A stretch of 64,000 nt of DNA, from positions 1 through 64,000 of the forward strand of contig JACJIB010000008.1 in the NCBI GenBank assembly GCA_014138645.1, written 5' to 3'. This stretch comes from Methylorubrum thiocyanatum. Its GTDB lineage: Bacteria > Pseudomonadota > Alphaproteobacteria > Rhizobiales > Beijerinckiaceae. Position 1 is the stretch's first letter. Each line of letters begins with the position of its first letter. Positions 18,780-27,640 of the stretch are shown in pieces. Made by a program: the position numbers and the translations under genes. Under the pieces are notes generated by a model, which did no database searches, was not told where the DNA came from, and saw only the letters and a program-made list of their open reading frames with translations.

Positions 18780-18804
18780 TGTATTCAAAATAACGTTGAA
18801 ACGA

Positions 18805-20277
18805 CTACTCGGCGGCCGCTCGCGCCGTCTCGATTCCGAGGCCCTGTGCGACGCCGCGCCCGAAATCCTCGTGGACCTTGAACCAGTGAGCGATCATCCG
18901 CTCCTGGATGTTGCGGGGGCTGTCGCCCATGGACGTGACGATGTTCTCGACGAGCCGTTTCCGGCCGCCCTCGTCGAGCACCTTGGTCCAGAACAGCTTC
19001 GGCTGACCGTAGAGGTCCTCGTCGTCGCCCGGCCAGCCGTAGCGGCCGGCATCGCCCGTGATGCGCAGGGGCGGCTCGCTGAACGATGGATCCTGCTTCG
19101 GTCCGCCGAACGAGTTCGGCTCGTAATCGACCTGGGCGCCGTGATTACCGTCGGTGCGCATGGCGCCGTCGCGGTGATAGGTCTGGACCGGTGCGTTCTT
19201 GGCCTGGTTCACCGGGATCTGCTGGTAGTTCACGCCGAGCCGGTAGCGGTGGGCGTCGGCGTAGGACAGCACGCGGTTCTGCAGCATCTTGTCCGGCGAG
19301 AAGCCGATGCCCGGCACCACGTTCGACGGCTCGAAGGCCGACTGCTCGATCTCGGCGAAGTAGTTGTCGGGATTGCGGTTCAGCTCCATCTCGCCGATCT
19401 CGATCAGCGGGTAGTCGGCGTGCGGCCAGACCTTGGTGAGGTCGAACGGGTTGATGCGGTAGGTGTCAGCCTCCAGCTCCGGCATGAGCTGCACGGAGAC
19501 CCTCCATTTCGGGAAGTCGCCCTTCTCGATGGCGTTGGAGAGGTCGGCGGAGGAGTAGTCCGGATCCTTGCCCGCGACCTCGTCGGCCTCATCCGCGGAA
19601 AAATTCTGGATGCCCTGCTTGGTGTGGAAGTGGAACTTCACCCAGTGGCGCTCGCCGCGGTCGTTCCAGAGCGAGAAGGTGTGCGAGCCGTAGCCGTTCA
19701 TGAAGCGGGCCGATTTCGGCGTGCCGCGATCCGAGTACAGGAACATCACCTGATGGATCGCCTCCGGCGATAGGCTCCAGAAGTCCCAGCGGCGCCAGTG
19801 CGGCTTCAGGTGGGTGCGCGGATCGCGCTTCTGCGTGCGGATGAAGTCGGAGAACTTGATCGCGTCGCGTACGAAGAAGATCGGCGTGTTGTTGCCGACG
19901 AGATCCCAATTGCCCTCCTCGGTGTAGAACTTGAGGGCGAAGCCGCGCGGGTCGCGGGCGGTGTCCGCCGAGCCGGATTCGCCGCCGACGGTGGAGAAGC
20001 GTGCCACCATCGGCACCTCCTTGCCCACCTCGGTCAGCACCTTGGCGCGGGTGAACTCGGCCAGCGACTTGGTGAGCCGGAAGGTGCCGTAGGCACCGTA
20101 GCCCTTGGCATGGACCACGCGCTCCGGGATGCGCTCCCGGTTGAAGTGGGCCATCTTCTCGATGAGGTGGTAGTCCTGCATCAGCACCGGGCCGCGTGGG
20201 CCGGCGGTGAGCGAGTTCTGGTTGTCGGATACCGGATTTCCGAAGGCCGTCGTCAGCCGAGGGCTCTGGTCTGCCAT
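18805..20277 (-). CDS. katA: Monofunctional haem catalase (small subunit, clade 3)
   Basis: The 490-aa enzyme breaks down hydrogen peroxide in the cytosol. The distal catalytic His56 is in ERVVHAKGYGAYG and Asn129 in LVGNNTPIFF. Proximal haem Tyr339 is in RVLSYADAHRYRLG. At about 490 aa it belongs to the small-subunit, NADPH-binding type, not to the large 700-aa catalases. AAGGAG stands 9 bases before ATG 20277. The gene lies between ccr and ecm and reads divergently from ecm. Methanol oxidation and aerobic growth produce peroxide stress, but no OxyR site was identified. Confidence 0.95.
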   Translation of the reverse strand: MADQSPRLTTAFGNPVSDNQNSLTAGPRGPVLMQDYHLIEKMAHFNRERIPERVVHAKGYGAYGTFRLTKSLAEFTRAKVLTEVGKEVPMVARFSTVGGESGSADTARDPRGFALKFYTEEGNWDLVGNNTPIFFVRDAIKFSDFIRTQKRDPRTHLKPHWRRWDFWSLSPEAIHQVMFLYSDRGTPKSARFMNGYGSHTFSLWNDRGERHWVKFHFHTKQGIQNFSADEADEVAGKDPDYSSADLSNAIEKGDFPKWRVSVQLMPELEADTYRINPFDLTKVWPHADYPLIEIGEMELNRNPDNYFAEIEQSAFEPSNVVPGIGFSPDKMLQNRVLSYADAHRYRLGVNYQQIPVNQAKNAPVQTYHRDGAMRTDGNHGAQVDYEPNSFGGPKQDPSFSEPPLRITGDAGRYGWPGDDEDLYGQPKLFWTKVLDEGGRKRLVENIVTSMGDSPRNIQERMIAHWFKVHEDFGRGVAQGLGIETARAAAE

Positions 20278-20655
20278 CGCATGTTTCTCCTTGTCGGTGC
20301 CTCTGGGGGCGGCGTCGCAACCGGCGGTTCACCGGGCGATCGTTGCCGCCCCAACGCGCGAGGCCGAGCTTGGAGCCGTTCGAATCTGCAACGGAGCGAT
20401 GCGTCTGTCGCCGAATGGCGGCAAGGTCGCGCGGAATTGAAGAGGGGCGGATCCGATCGGTCGATCTGCGACTTCCTCGACATCGCACGCGCAAGACAAA
20501 TCGGCTTCACCGCGGCATCAAGTTTTTCCAGCGCTTGAGGCGCCCAACCTCGACCTTTCTCCCAGATGACGCGACGCGACGGCTTCGCTACGGTGCCGGC
20601 CAATAGCCGCGCCTCAAGGCGCGCGCGATCGCATCGGATCAGGGAGTCGAGTGGG
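20278..20655. other. Divergent intergenic region katA/ecm
   Basis: 378 bases hold the promoters of katA (leftward) and ecm (rightward). I looked for a cobalamin riboswitch in front of the B12-dependent ecm and saw no B12-box-like element. No RNA gene or convincing ORF is present. No clear -35/-10 pair could be assigned with confidence. Confidence 0.6.
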
Positions 20656-22722
20656 ATGAGCGCGCAAGCGAGCGTCGCCGAGGTCAAGCGCGACAAGCCG
20701 TGGATCATCCGCACTTATGCGGGTCACTCGACGGCGGCGGAGTCGAACAAACTCTATCGCGGCAACCTCGCCAAGGGCCAGACCGGCCTGTCCGTCGCAT
20801 TCGACCTGCCGACCCAGACGGGCTACGACCCGGACCACGAACTCGCCCGCGGCGAGGTCGGCAAGGTCGGTGTCTCGATCGCGCATCTCGGCGACATGCG
20901 GGCGCTGTTCGACCAGATCCCGCTGGCGCAGATGAACACCTCGATGACGATCAACGCCACGGCGCCGTGGCTCCTGTCGCTCTACCTCGCCGTGGCCGAG
21001 GAGCAGGGCGCGCCGATCGCCGCGCTCCAGGGCACGACGCAGAACGACATCATCAAGGAATATCTCTCGCGCGGCACCTACGTGTTCCCGCCCGCGCCCT
21101 CGCTTCGGCTGACCAAGGACGTGATCCTGTTCACGACCAAGAACGTGCCGAAGTGGAACCCGATGAACGTCTGCTCCTACCACCTGCAGGAGGCGGGGGC
21201 GACGCCGGTTCAGGAACTCTCCTACGCGCTGGCCATCGCCATGGCGGTGCTCGACACCGTGCGCGAAGATCCCGATTTCGACGAGGCCAGCTTCTCCGAC
21301 GTCTTCAGCCGGATCTCGTTCTTCGTGAATGCCGGAATGCGGTTCGTCACCGAGATCTGCAAGATGCGGGCGTTCGCCGAGCTGTGGGACGAGATCGCCC
21401 AGCAACGCTACGGCATCACCGACGCCAAGAAGCGCATTTTCCGGTATGGCGTCCAGGTGAACTCGCTCGGGCTCACCGAACAGCAGCCCGAGAACAACGT
21501 CCACCGCATCCTGATCGAGATGCTGGCGGTCACGCTGTCCAAACGCGCCCGCGCCCGCGCAGTGCAGTTGCCGGCCTGGAACGAGGCGCTCGGCCTGCCG
21601 CGGCCGTGGGACCAGCAATGGTCGATGCGGATGCAGCAGATCCTCGCCTTCGAGACCGACCTGCTCGAATACGACGACATCTTCGACGGCTCGACGGTGA
21701 TCGAGTCCCGGGTTGAGGCCCTGAAGGAGCAGACCCGGGCCGAGCTGAAACGGATCGCCGAACTCGGCGGCGCGGTCACGGCGGTCGAGGCGGGCGAGCT
21801 GAAGCGGGCGCTGGTGGAATCGAACGCCCGGCGCATCGCGGCGATCGAGAAGGGCGAGCAGATCGTCGTCGGCGTCAACAAGTGGCAGCAGGGCGAGCCG
21901 TCCCCGCTGACCGCGGGGGACGGAGCGATCTTCACCGTCTCGGAGACGGTCGAGATGGAAGCCGAGGCCCGGATCCGCGAGTGGCGCTCGAAGCGCGACG
22001 ACAACGCGGTGAAGCAGGCGCTGGCCGACCTCGAGCAGGCGGCCCGCTCGGGCGCCAATATCATGCCGCCGTCCATCGCTGCGGCGAAGGCCGGCGTCAC
22101 CACCGGCGAGTGGGGCCAGCGCCTGCGCGAGGTGTTCGGCGAGTACCGCGCGCCGACCGGCGTGACCCTGGAGACGGTCACCTCGGGCGCGGCGGAGGAG
22201 GCGCGCCTGCTCATCGCGGATCTCGGGGAGCGGCTCGGCGAGACGCCGAAGCTCGTGGTCGGCAAGCCGGGCCTCGACGGCCATTCCAACGGCGCCGAGC
22301 AGATCGCGCTGCGTGCGCGTGATGTCGGCTTCGACGTGACCTACGACGGCATTCGCCAGACTCCGACGGAGATCGTCGCCAAGGCGAAGGAGCGCGGCGC
22401 CCATGTCATCGGCCTCTCGGTGCTGTCGGGCAGCCACGTGCCGTTGGTGCGCGAAGTGAAGGCGAAGCTGCGCGAGGCCGGCCTCGACCACGTGCCCGTG
22501 GTCGTCGGCGGCATCATCTCGACCGAGGACGAACTGGTGCTCAAGAACATGGGCGTCACCGCGGTCTACACGCCGAAGGACTACGAGCTCGACAAGATCA
22601 TGGTCGGGCTCGCCAAGGTCGTGGAGCGAGCCCTCGACAAGCGCGCCGCCGACAAGGCGGACACGGAAGCCGGTGTGCCGGGCGCGCCGCGGCCCAACGG
22701 CAACGCCGCGCAGGTCTTCTGA
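20656..22722 (+). CDS. ecm: Ethylmalonyl-CoA mutase (coenzyme B12-dependent)
   Basis: The 688-aa protein (also called MeaA) rearranges ethylmalonyl-CoA to methylsuccinyl-CoA using adenosylcobalamin. The N-terminal TIM-barrel acyl-CoA domain begins KPWIIRTYAGHSTAAESNKL and runs to about 520. The B12 domain follows, with the DxHxxG motif D541-G-H543-S-N-G546; His543 would be the lower cobalt ligand. Length and N-terminal wording fit Ecm rather than methylmalonyl-CoA mutase large subunits (about 720 aa), and ccr 2 kb away supports this. ATG 20656 was chosen; the frame is open to 20566 but lacks family similarity there. Confidence 0.95.
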   Translation: MSAQASVAEVKRDKPWIIRTYAGHSTAAESNKLYRGNLAKGQTGLSVAFDLPTQTGYDPDHELARGEVGKVGVSIAHLGDMRALFDQIPLAQMNTSMTINATAPWLLSLYLAVAEEQGAPIAALQGTTQNDIIKEYLSRGTYVFPPAPSLRLTKDVILFTTKNVPKWNPMNVCSYHLQEAGATPVQELSYALAIAMAVLDTVREDPDFDEASFSDVFSRISFFVNAGMRFVTEICKMRAFAELWDEIAQQRYGITDAKKRIFRYGVQVNSLGLTEQQPENNVHRILIEMLAVTLSKRARARAVQLPAWNEALGLPRPWDQQWSMRMQQILAFETDLLEYDDIFDGSTVIESRVEALKEQTRAELKRIAELGGAVTAVEAGELKRALVESNARRIAAIEKGEQIVVGVNKWQQGEPSPLTAGDGAIFTVSETVEMEAEARIREWRSKRDDNAVKQALADLEQAARSGANIMPPSIAAAKAGVTTGEWGQRLREVFGEYRAPTGVTLETVTSGAAEEARLLIADLGERLGETPKLVVGKPGLDGHSNGAEQIALRARDVGFDVTYDGIRQTPTEIVAKAKERGAHVIGLSVLSGSHVPLVREVKAKLREAGLDHVPVVVGGIISTEDELVLKNMGVTAVYTPKDYELDKIMVGLAKVVERALDKRAADKADTEAGVPGAPRPNGNAAQVF

Positions 22723-22761
22723 CGGCGGCCGTCACCTCTGCGAAACGGCCCCGGTCAGCAC

Positions 22762-22785
22762 CCTCCTCCCCCCGCGGGGAGGAGG
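22762..22785. terminator. Perfect hairpin between ecm and the DUF2490 gene
   Basis: CCTCCTCCCC, loop CCGC, GGGGAGGAGG: a 10-bp perfect stem 40 bases past the ecm stop, between two converging genes. No T tract, so it may work with Rho or only stabilise the transcript ends. Confidence 0.6.
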
Positions 22786-22801
22786 CGACGGCCAAGACAT
22801 C

Positions 22802-23503
22802 TCAGTTTCGGACGAACAGGTTCACCGACAGGATGTGATCCAGCTCGGTGCCGCGGGCCGGCGCCCGGGCCGTCTGGTTCAAGTAACCGATCTCGACCGT
22901 CGATTGTCCGCCGATCGGCAGTTCGAGCCCGACGAAGGTGCGGATGCGATCGAAGCCGGCGCGGGGGCCCCAATCCGCGTCGTTGAGCGCCACGAAGAGT
23001 TCCGTCCAGCCCACCGCCGAGATGCTGTCCTTCGCCTCGGTCAGCGGGCGAGCGAAGCGCAGGTTTTCGCGCAGCCGAAAACCGACATCCCGCCCGCCGG
23101 ACTGCCAGCGCTGCTCGAAACGTGTCCGTGACGAGACCTTCACCCCCGCGATCTCGCCGATCTTCCAGTTGATTTCCTGGAAGCTGCGATCCTCGATGCT
23201 CACGCGGCCGGGCGTGCCGTGGTCTTCGACGTAGGCGTAGCCCTGATAGAGGGTGAGACTCTCGTTGACCTTCCAGCCCACCGCCGGACGAAGGATCAGC
23301 TGGTCGAGCCGTGAGATTCCGCTGCCGATGCGCGGCTGAGCCTCGGCAAAGAAGGCGACGTCGCCGAGGGAGCCGAACAGGGTCGTGTTGATCCAGAGCT
23401 GCCCGTCCTGCACGGGATCGGCGGCAGCGCGTGCACCCGACGCCACGAGGCACAGCCCGGCCAGCAGGAGATGCGCACGTCCGATCACGATCCCCTCCGC
23501 CAA
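22802..23503 (-). CDS. DUF2490 outer-membrane beta-barrel protein
   Basis: The 233-aa product has a signal peptide ending near ARAAAD at residue 28, followed by alternating hydrophobic beta-strands and a C-terminal HILSVNLFVRN typical of outer-membrane barrels. The order (QDGQLWINTTLFGSL, FFAEAQPRIG, LTLYQGYAYVEDHG, ELDHILSVNLF) matches the DUF2490 family, whose function is unknown. A GTG in frame at 23491 (VIGRAHLLLAG) is an alternative start. It is monocistronic and converges with ecm. Confidence 0.82.
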   Translation of the reverse strand: MAEGIVIGRAHLLLAGLCLVASGARAAADPVQDGQLWINTTLFGSLGDVAFFAEAQPRIGSGISRLDQLILRPAVGWKVNESLTLYQGYAYVEDHGTPGRVSIEDRSFQEINWKIGEIAGVKVSSRTRFEQRWQSGGRDVGFRLRENLRFARPLTEAKDSISAVGWTELFVALNDADWGPRAGFDRIRTFVGLELPIGGQSTVEIGYLNQTARAPARGTELDHILSVNLFVRN

Positions 23504-23599
23504 CGGCCGGGGACTGAATGTCCGCCCTCGGGGCGTGCCGTCAAGCTAGCGCTGTGATCTCAAGTGATCAGGTTCATGGGACGACCGCGCAAGGCGGTT

Positions 23600-23636
23600 C
23601 GCCCGTGCACGCCGCAGCGGCGAGCGTGCACGGGCG
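23600..23636 (-). terminator. Long GC-rich hairpin downstream of the SDR gene
   Basis: CGCCCGTGCACGC and GCGTGCACGGGCG are exact complements (13 bp) around an 11-base spacer that itself contains CGC-AGCG-GCG. It lies 16 bases past the SDR stop. Strong structure without a T tract; termination is the likeliest role. Confidence 0.55.
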
Positions 23637-23651
23637 ACATGGCCGAAGGGG

Positions 23652-24398
23652 TCAGCGAATGCCGCCGCTCGCGTTGATCACCTCGCCGGTCACCCACCGG
23701 GCATCGTCGGAGGCCAGGAAGGCGACGACCCCGGCGATGTCATCCGGCTGGCCGGACCGGCCGAGCGGCGTCTGCGCGACGAAACCGGCTTCCATCTCCG
23801 AGCCGGCGATGCCGGCCGTATGGGTGCCCTCGGTCACGACGAAGCCGGGGCTCACCACGTTGACCCGGATCCGGCGCGGGGCCAGCTCGTTGGCGAGCAC
23901 GCCCGAGATCGCATTCAGCGCGCCCTTGGTCCCGGTATAGACCGCGGTCGTCGGCGTCTCCACATCGGTGACGGCCGATGAGATGTTGACGATGCTGCCC
24001 CCCTCCCCAAGCTGTTTCGCGGCCGCCTGAGTCGCGAGCAGGACGCCGAGCACGTTGACGTCGAAGATGCGGCGGTAGTGCTCTTCGGTCACCTCCTCGA
24101 TCGCCGCGAACTCGTAGATGCCGGAATTGTTGACCAGCACGTCGAGCCGGCCGAAGGCCGTCACCGCCGCCTCGATCAAGCCATGCGCCTGCGCGGCCTT
24201 CGTGACGTCCCCCTGGACCGCGATGGCCCTGCCCCCGGCCGCGGTGATCGCCTCGACGACGGCGTCGGCGCCCGCCTTGCTCGACGCGTAGTTGACGACG
24301 ACCGCCGCGCCGTCCCGCGCCAGCGCCTTGGCGATGGCGGCGCCGATCCCCTTCGATGCACCGGTCACCACCGCGACCTTGCCCTCAAGCTTCGACAT
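23652..24398 (-). CDS. SDR-family oxidoreductase (3-ketoacyl reductase-like)
   Basis: The 248-aa protein is a classical short-chain dehydrogenase/reductase: cofactor motif TGASKGIG at 12-19, NNSG at 90-93, catalytic Ser140/141, Tyr154 and Lys158 in YTGTK. The substrate is unknown; sequence style (GGSIVNISSA, PLGRSGQPDDIAGVVAFLAS) is that of glucose or 3-oxoacyl reductases. The ATG at 24398 begins the Rossmann fold; the frame extends to 24689 without homology. It is divergent from an ArsR-type gene with a palindrome between them, so it is probably repressed by it. Confidence 0.88.
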   Translation of the reverse strand: MSKLEGKVAVVTGASKGIGAAIAKALARDGAAVVVNYASSKAGADAVVEAITAAGGRAIAVQGDVTKAAQAHGLIEAAVTAFGRLDVLVNNSGIYEFAAIEEVTEEHYRRIFDVNVLGVLLATQAAAKQLGEGGSIVNISSAVTDVETPTTAVYTGTKGALNAISGVLANELAPRRIRVNVVSPGFVVTEGTHTAGIAGSEMEAGFVAQTPLGRSGQPDDIAGVVAFLASDDARWVTGEVINASGGIR

Positions 24399-24447
24399 CT
24401 GTGCTAACCCTTCGAGATGGGCCGGCTCCGGTTCGGTCGCCGTGATC

Positions 24448-24474
24448 CCATAGTTCGGGATTTCGGAACTATGG
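24448..24474. promoter_or_regulatory. 9-9-9 inverted repeat, probable operator of the ArsR/SDR divergon
   Basis: CCATAGTTC and GAACTATGG are exact complements separated by 9 bases. The site lies 50 bases before the SDR start on one side and 33 bases before the ArsR-type start on the other, so it can control both promoters. Confidence 0.75.
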
Positions 24475-24506
24475 AAGCGGGGTTCAAGCCCCCATATGGA
24501 TAAATC

Positions 24507-24836
24507 ATGAGGCCCCTGGTTCACCCCGCCATCGAGGACGTCCAGCCCGAGGCGATCCTGTACGCACTCTCGGATCCCCGCCGGGCGGCGATCTTTGCCC
24601 GGATCACGAAGGCCGGCTGCGTCGAGGCATGCTCGGCCGTTTCCGCGGTGGGCGATCAGGTGATCCCGAAATCCTCCCTCTCCAGCCACTTCAAGGTGCT
24701 GCGCGAGGCCGGCCTGATCCGTTCAGAGCGCCACGGCGTCGAGATGCGCAACCATTCGCGTTGCGCCGAGGTGGAGGCCCGCTTTCCCGGCCTGCTGTCG
24801 GCGATCATGAACGCCTACGCGGCTCAGGCGCGATGA
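24507..24836 (+). CDS. ArsR-family winged-helix regulator
   Basis: The 109-aa product has the ArsR winged-helix layout: LSDPRRAAIFARI helix, a recognition region KSSLSSHFKVLREAGLIRSE and a wing RHGVEMRNHSRC. There is no CxCxxC metal site; single Cys residues are scattered (CVEACSAV, RCAEVE), so metal sensing is not implied. This form fits the subgroup that represses a neighbouring redox gene. It is divergent from the SDR gene and next to a clear palindrome. Confidence 0.83.
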   Translation: MRPLVHPAIEDVQPEAILYALSDPRRAAIFARITKAGCVEACSAVSAVGDQVIPKSSLSSHFKVLREAGLIRSERHGVEMRNHSRCAEVEARFPGLLSAIMNAYAAQAR

Positions 24837-25003
24837 GGGCGGTGCGCCGGCCGACGCCGGACGTCCGGATTCCGGTCTGACGGCTGTCCCGGTGCGGCCC
24901 GGCCCTGCTTGACCGGCCGCCATCCGCGGTGCCAGAAACCGCCGCTTCAAGCGGGATCACGAGATCGCCTCGGCCCGGACTGTCTTTCCAGGGATCCGCG
25001 CCG

Positions 25004-26065
25004 ATGGCCGCGTTCACCGAACTCGTGTTCTCCGGCGTCCAGCCGACCGGAAACCTGCATCTCGGCAACTATCTCGGCGCCATCAAGCGCTTCGTCGAGA
25101 TGCAGGAGCGCGACGCGCAGTGCCTTTACTGCGTGGTCGATCTCCACGCGATCACCCTGTGGCAGGATCCGCAGGCGCTGAAGGGGCAGATCCGCGAGGT
25201 GACCGCCGCCTTCCTCGCCGCCGGCATCGATCCGAAGCGCTCCATCGTCTTCAACCAGTCGCAGGTGCCGCAGCACGCCGAACTCGCCTGGATCTTCAAC
25301 TGTGTGGCGCGGCTGGGATGGCTCAACCGCATGACGCAGTTCAAGGACAAGGCCGGAAAGGACCGGGAGAACGCCTCCATCGGTCTCTACGATTACCCCG
25401 TGCTGATGGCCGCCGACATCCTGGCCTACCGGGCGACGCATGTGCCGGTGGGCGAGGACCAGAAGCAGCACCTCGAACTGACTCGCGACATCGCGCAGAA
25501 GTTCAACAACGACTTCGCGGGGTCGATCCTGGCGCACGGCCACGGCGAGCAGTTCTTCCCGCTGACCGAGCCGCTGATCGGCGGCCCGGCCGCGCGCGTG
25601 ATGTCGCTGCGTGACGGCACTAAGAAGATGTCGAAGTCGGATCCGTCCGAGTATTCGCGCATCAACCTCACGGACGATGCCGACGCCATCGCCCAGAAGG
25701 TGCGCAAGGCCAAGACCGATCCGGAGCCTCTTCCCTCTGAGGCGGCGGGCCTTGCCGGGCGGCCGGAGGCCGACAACCTCGTCGGCATCTTCGCAGCCCT
25801 GCGCGGCATCACCCGCGATGAGGTGCTGAAGGATTTCGGCGGCGCGCAGTTTTCCAGCTTCAAGCCCGCACTGGTCGATCTCGCCGTCGAGATGCTGGCG
25901 CCGATCGGTGCGGAGATGAAGCGCCTGGTGGCCGATCCGGCCTACATCGATACCGTCCTCGCCGACGGTGCCGAACGGGCCGGCGCAATCGCCGCGCCGA
26001 CGCTGGACGCGGTCAAGGACATCGTCGGTTTCGTCCGGCGGGGGCCGGCACTCAAGGCGGTGTGA
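25004..26065 (+). CDS. trpS: Tryptophanyl-tRNA synthetase
   Basis: The 353-aa class I synthetase charges tRNA-Trp. The HIGH-like motif is HLGN in GVQPTGNLHLGNYLG at residues 11-25 and the KMSKS motif is at 208-212. The middle DYPVLMAADILAYRATHVPVGEDQKQH is diagnostic for TrpRS. The ATG at 25004 gives the standard start; the frame is open upstream to 24929 without similarity. No tryptophan leader peptide or T-box is seen in the 170 bases before it. Confidence 0.97.
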   Translation: MAAFTELVFSGVQPTGNLHLGNYLGAIKRFVEMQERDAQCLYCVVDLHAITLWQDPQALKGQIREVTAAFLAAGIDPKRSIVFNQSQVPQHAELAWIFNCVARLGWLNRMTQFKDKAGKDRENASIGLYDYPVLMAADILAYRATHVPVGEDQKQHLELTRDIAQKFNNDFAGSILAHGHGEQFFPLTEPLIGGPAARVMSLRDGTKKMSKSDPSEYSRINLTDDADAIAQKVRKAKTDPEPLPSEAAGLAGRPEADNLVGIFAALRGITRDEVLKDFGGAQFSSFKPALVDLAVEMLAPIGAEMKRLVADPAYIDTVLADGAERAGAIAAPTLDAVKDIVGFVRRGPALKAV

Positions 26066-26077
26066 GACGCCGCGCGA

Positions 26078-26251
26078 TCAGCGCCGCGGTTCGTCCTTGC
26101 GCAGGTGGCGGCCGTAGGCCTGCTCCTTCTCCTCGCGCTCCTTGATCAGGTCGGCGTAGGCCTGCCGCATCTCGGGTGAGACGGTCACGGTCTTGCCCTT
26201 GGCCGGCTTGCGTTTGGGCGCTTTCTTGAAGGTGTCCGACGTGTTGGTCAT
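26078..26251 (-). CDS. Small basic hypothetical protein
   Basis: The 57-aa product is highly charged: a Lys-rich N-terminal part (KKAPKRKPAKGK) then an amphipathic helix around SPEMRQAYADLIKEREEKEQ. ATG 26251 has GGGGGA 10 bases upstream; a GTG at 26260 is also in frame. No family recognised. Codon use is ordinary for the region. Small helical proteins like this are often conserved only within Methylobacteriaceae. Confidence 0.55.
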   Translation of the reverse strand: MTNTSDTFKKAPKRKPAKGKTVTVSPEMRQAYADLIKEREEKEQAYGRHLRKDEPRR

Positions 26252-26411
26252 CGCTGTCACATCCCCCGTGCGCGAATGCTTCTATCATAGAGCAAGCCCG
26301 GCGTCGGCTGGAATAGGCGACTACCGGCACCGCGAGACGACTGCTAAAGACCGACGGACCCAAGCCGGGGATACGCGTACCCCGCATCCGACGACGATTT
26401 CGAGAAGAGCG

Positions 26412-27017
26412 ATGGAAAAGTTCACGACCCTGGAGGGCGTCGCCGCGCCCATGCGGATCATCAACATCGACACCGACCGCATCATCCCGAAGCAGTATCT
26501 CAAGACGATCAAGCGCACCGGGCTCGGCCAGGGCCTGTTCTCGGAGATGCGCTACAACGACGACGGCTCGGAGAACCCGGATTTCGTCCTCAACCAGCCG
26601 GCCTACCGCAACGCCAAGATCCTCGTCGTCGGCGACAATTTCGGTTGCGGCTCGTCGCGCGAGCATGCGCCCTGGGCGCTGGCCGATTTCGGCATCCGCT
26701 GCGTGATCTCCACGAGCTTTGCCGACATCTTCTTCAACAACTGCGCCAAGAACGGCATCCTGGCCATCGTCGTACCGCCCGAGGATCTGGAGAAGCTGTT
26801 CGAGGATGCGGAGCGCGGCGCCAACGCGACGCTGACGATCGATCTCGCGGCGCAGACCATCAAGGGACCCGACGGCGGCACCCTGCATTTCGACATCGAC
26901 GAGGGCCGCAAGCACAACCTGCTCAACGGCCTCGACGAGATCGGCCTGACCCTCGACCAGAAGGCGCCTGCGATCGAGGCCTACGAGGCGAAGCTCGCTC
27001 AGCGCGAATGGGCCTGA
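26412..27017 (+). CDS. leuD: 3-isopropylmalate dehydratase, small subunit
   Basis: The 201-aa subunit pairs with LeuC (not in window) to isomerise 2-isopropylmalate to 3-isopropylmalate in leucine synthesis. The swivel-domain motif NFGCGSSREHAPWAL is unmistakable, and DTDRIIPKQYLKTIKRTGLG near the start is the substrate-side loop of LeuD. ATG 26412 follows a purine-rich GAGAAGAGCG. The last 19 bases overlap tail-to-tail with the peptidase gene on the other strand. Confidence 0.97.
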   Translation: MEKFTTLEGVAAPMRIINIDTDRIIPKQYLKTIKRTGLGQGLFSEMRYNDDGSENPDFVLNQPAYRNAKILVVGDNFGCGSSREHAPWALADFGIRCVISTSFADIFFNNCAKNGILAIVVPPEDLEKLFEDAERGANATLTIDLAAQTIKGPDGGTLHFDIDEGRKHNLLNGLDEIGLTLDQKAPAIEAYEAKLAQREWA

Positions 27018-27640
27018 CGACCGGCTGACATTCTGCTGCGAAGAACGAGCACCCGCGCAGCTTCGGCAAAGGCCTCGGCCCAGAGGTCGAGGGCGGGCCG
27101 GCGGCGCCCTCCCCCGGCCTTCGGCCGCGGGGTGCGCGGCGGCATCGGGATGTGCAGGAACACCGCCGGGCAGCCCTGCTCCAGCACCCGGTAATAGGAC
27201 GCGTTGCACAGGTAGCGCCCAGCGTCCCGCGAGGCCGCAGCGTCGAGCCCGGCCCGCCTCAGCGCGATCCGCACCTGCGACGCGGCGGGGCTGAGGCGCT
27301 GGGCGGGGCCGCCCGGATCGAAGGCGAACGTCCGGCTCACGCGGCCGTCGGCATCCGGAAACAGCCGGCTCAGCCGGTTGACCGCGCGGGTCTCGACGCA
27401 GATGCGGGGGCGGCGCGCGGCCACGCCGATCATCAGCACGGCCAGGGGCCGCTTCGCCAGGGCCGGGGCGAGCTGCGTGTCGAGCGCCCCGTAGCGGGTG
27501 TCGAGCACGAGGCAGTCCGGCGCCTGCCCGAGGATCAGGCGCAGATGCGCCGAGCCCGCCAGACGCCGCGCCAAACGGGCGCTCGGATTGTCCGGCACCG
27601 TGGGAAACGGCCCGAACCCGGTGATGAGCAGGCGGCTCAC
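26999..27640 (-). CDS. Pyroglutamyl-peptidase I-like protein (peptidase C15)
   Basis: The 213-aa product matches the size and order of C15 cysteine peptidases that remove N-terminal pyroglutamate. N-terminal LLITGFGPFPTVPDNPS is the family signature, and a Glu83-Cys145-His163 triad is present (CVETRAVNR, YLCNASYY, FLHIPMP). GTG 27640 overlaps the meaB stop as GTGA, so translation is coupled to meaB. Loop sequences are divergent and Arg-rich, so the substrate may differ. The 3' end overlaps leuD by 19 bases. Confidence 0.82.
   Translation of the reverse strand: MSRLLITGFGPFPTVPDNPSARLARRLAGSAHLRLILGQAPDCLVLDTRYGALDTQLAPALAKRPLAVLMIGVAARRPRICVETRAVNRLSRLFPDADGRVSRTFAFDPGGPAQRLSPAASQVRIALRRAGLDAAASRDAGRYLCNASYYRVLEQGCPAVFLHIPMPPRTPRPKAGGGRRRPALDLWAEAFAEAARVLVLRSRMSAGRQAHSR

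Noticed and set aside
20278..20655. Possible cobalamin riboswitch before ecm
   Set aside because: No B12-box-like conserved sequence or expected multi-stem layout could be seen.
20614..22491. 625-aa open frame antisense to ecm
   Set aside because: Shadow of ecm; His/Arg/Asp-rich pattern without similarity to any family.
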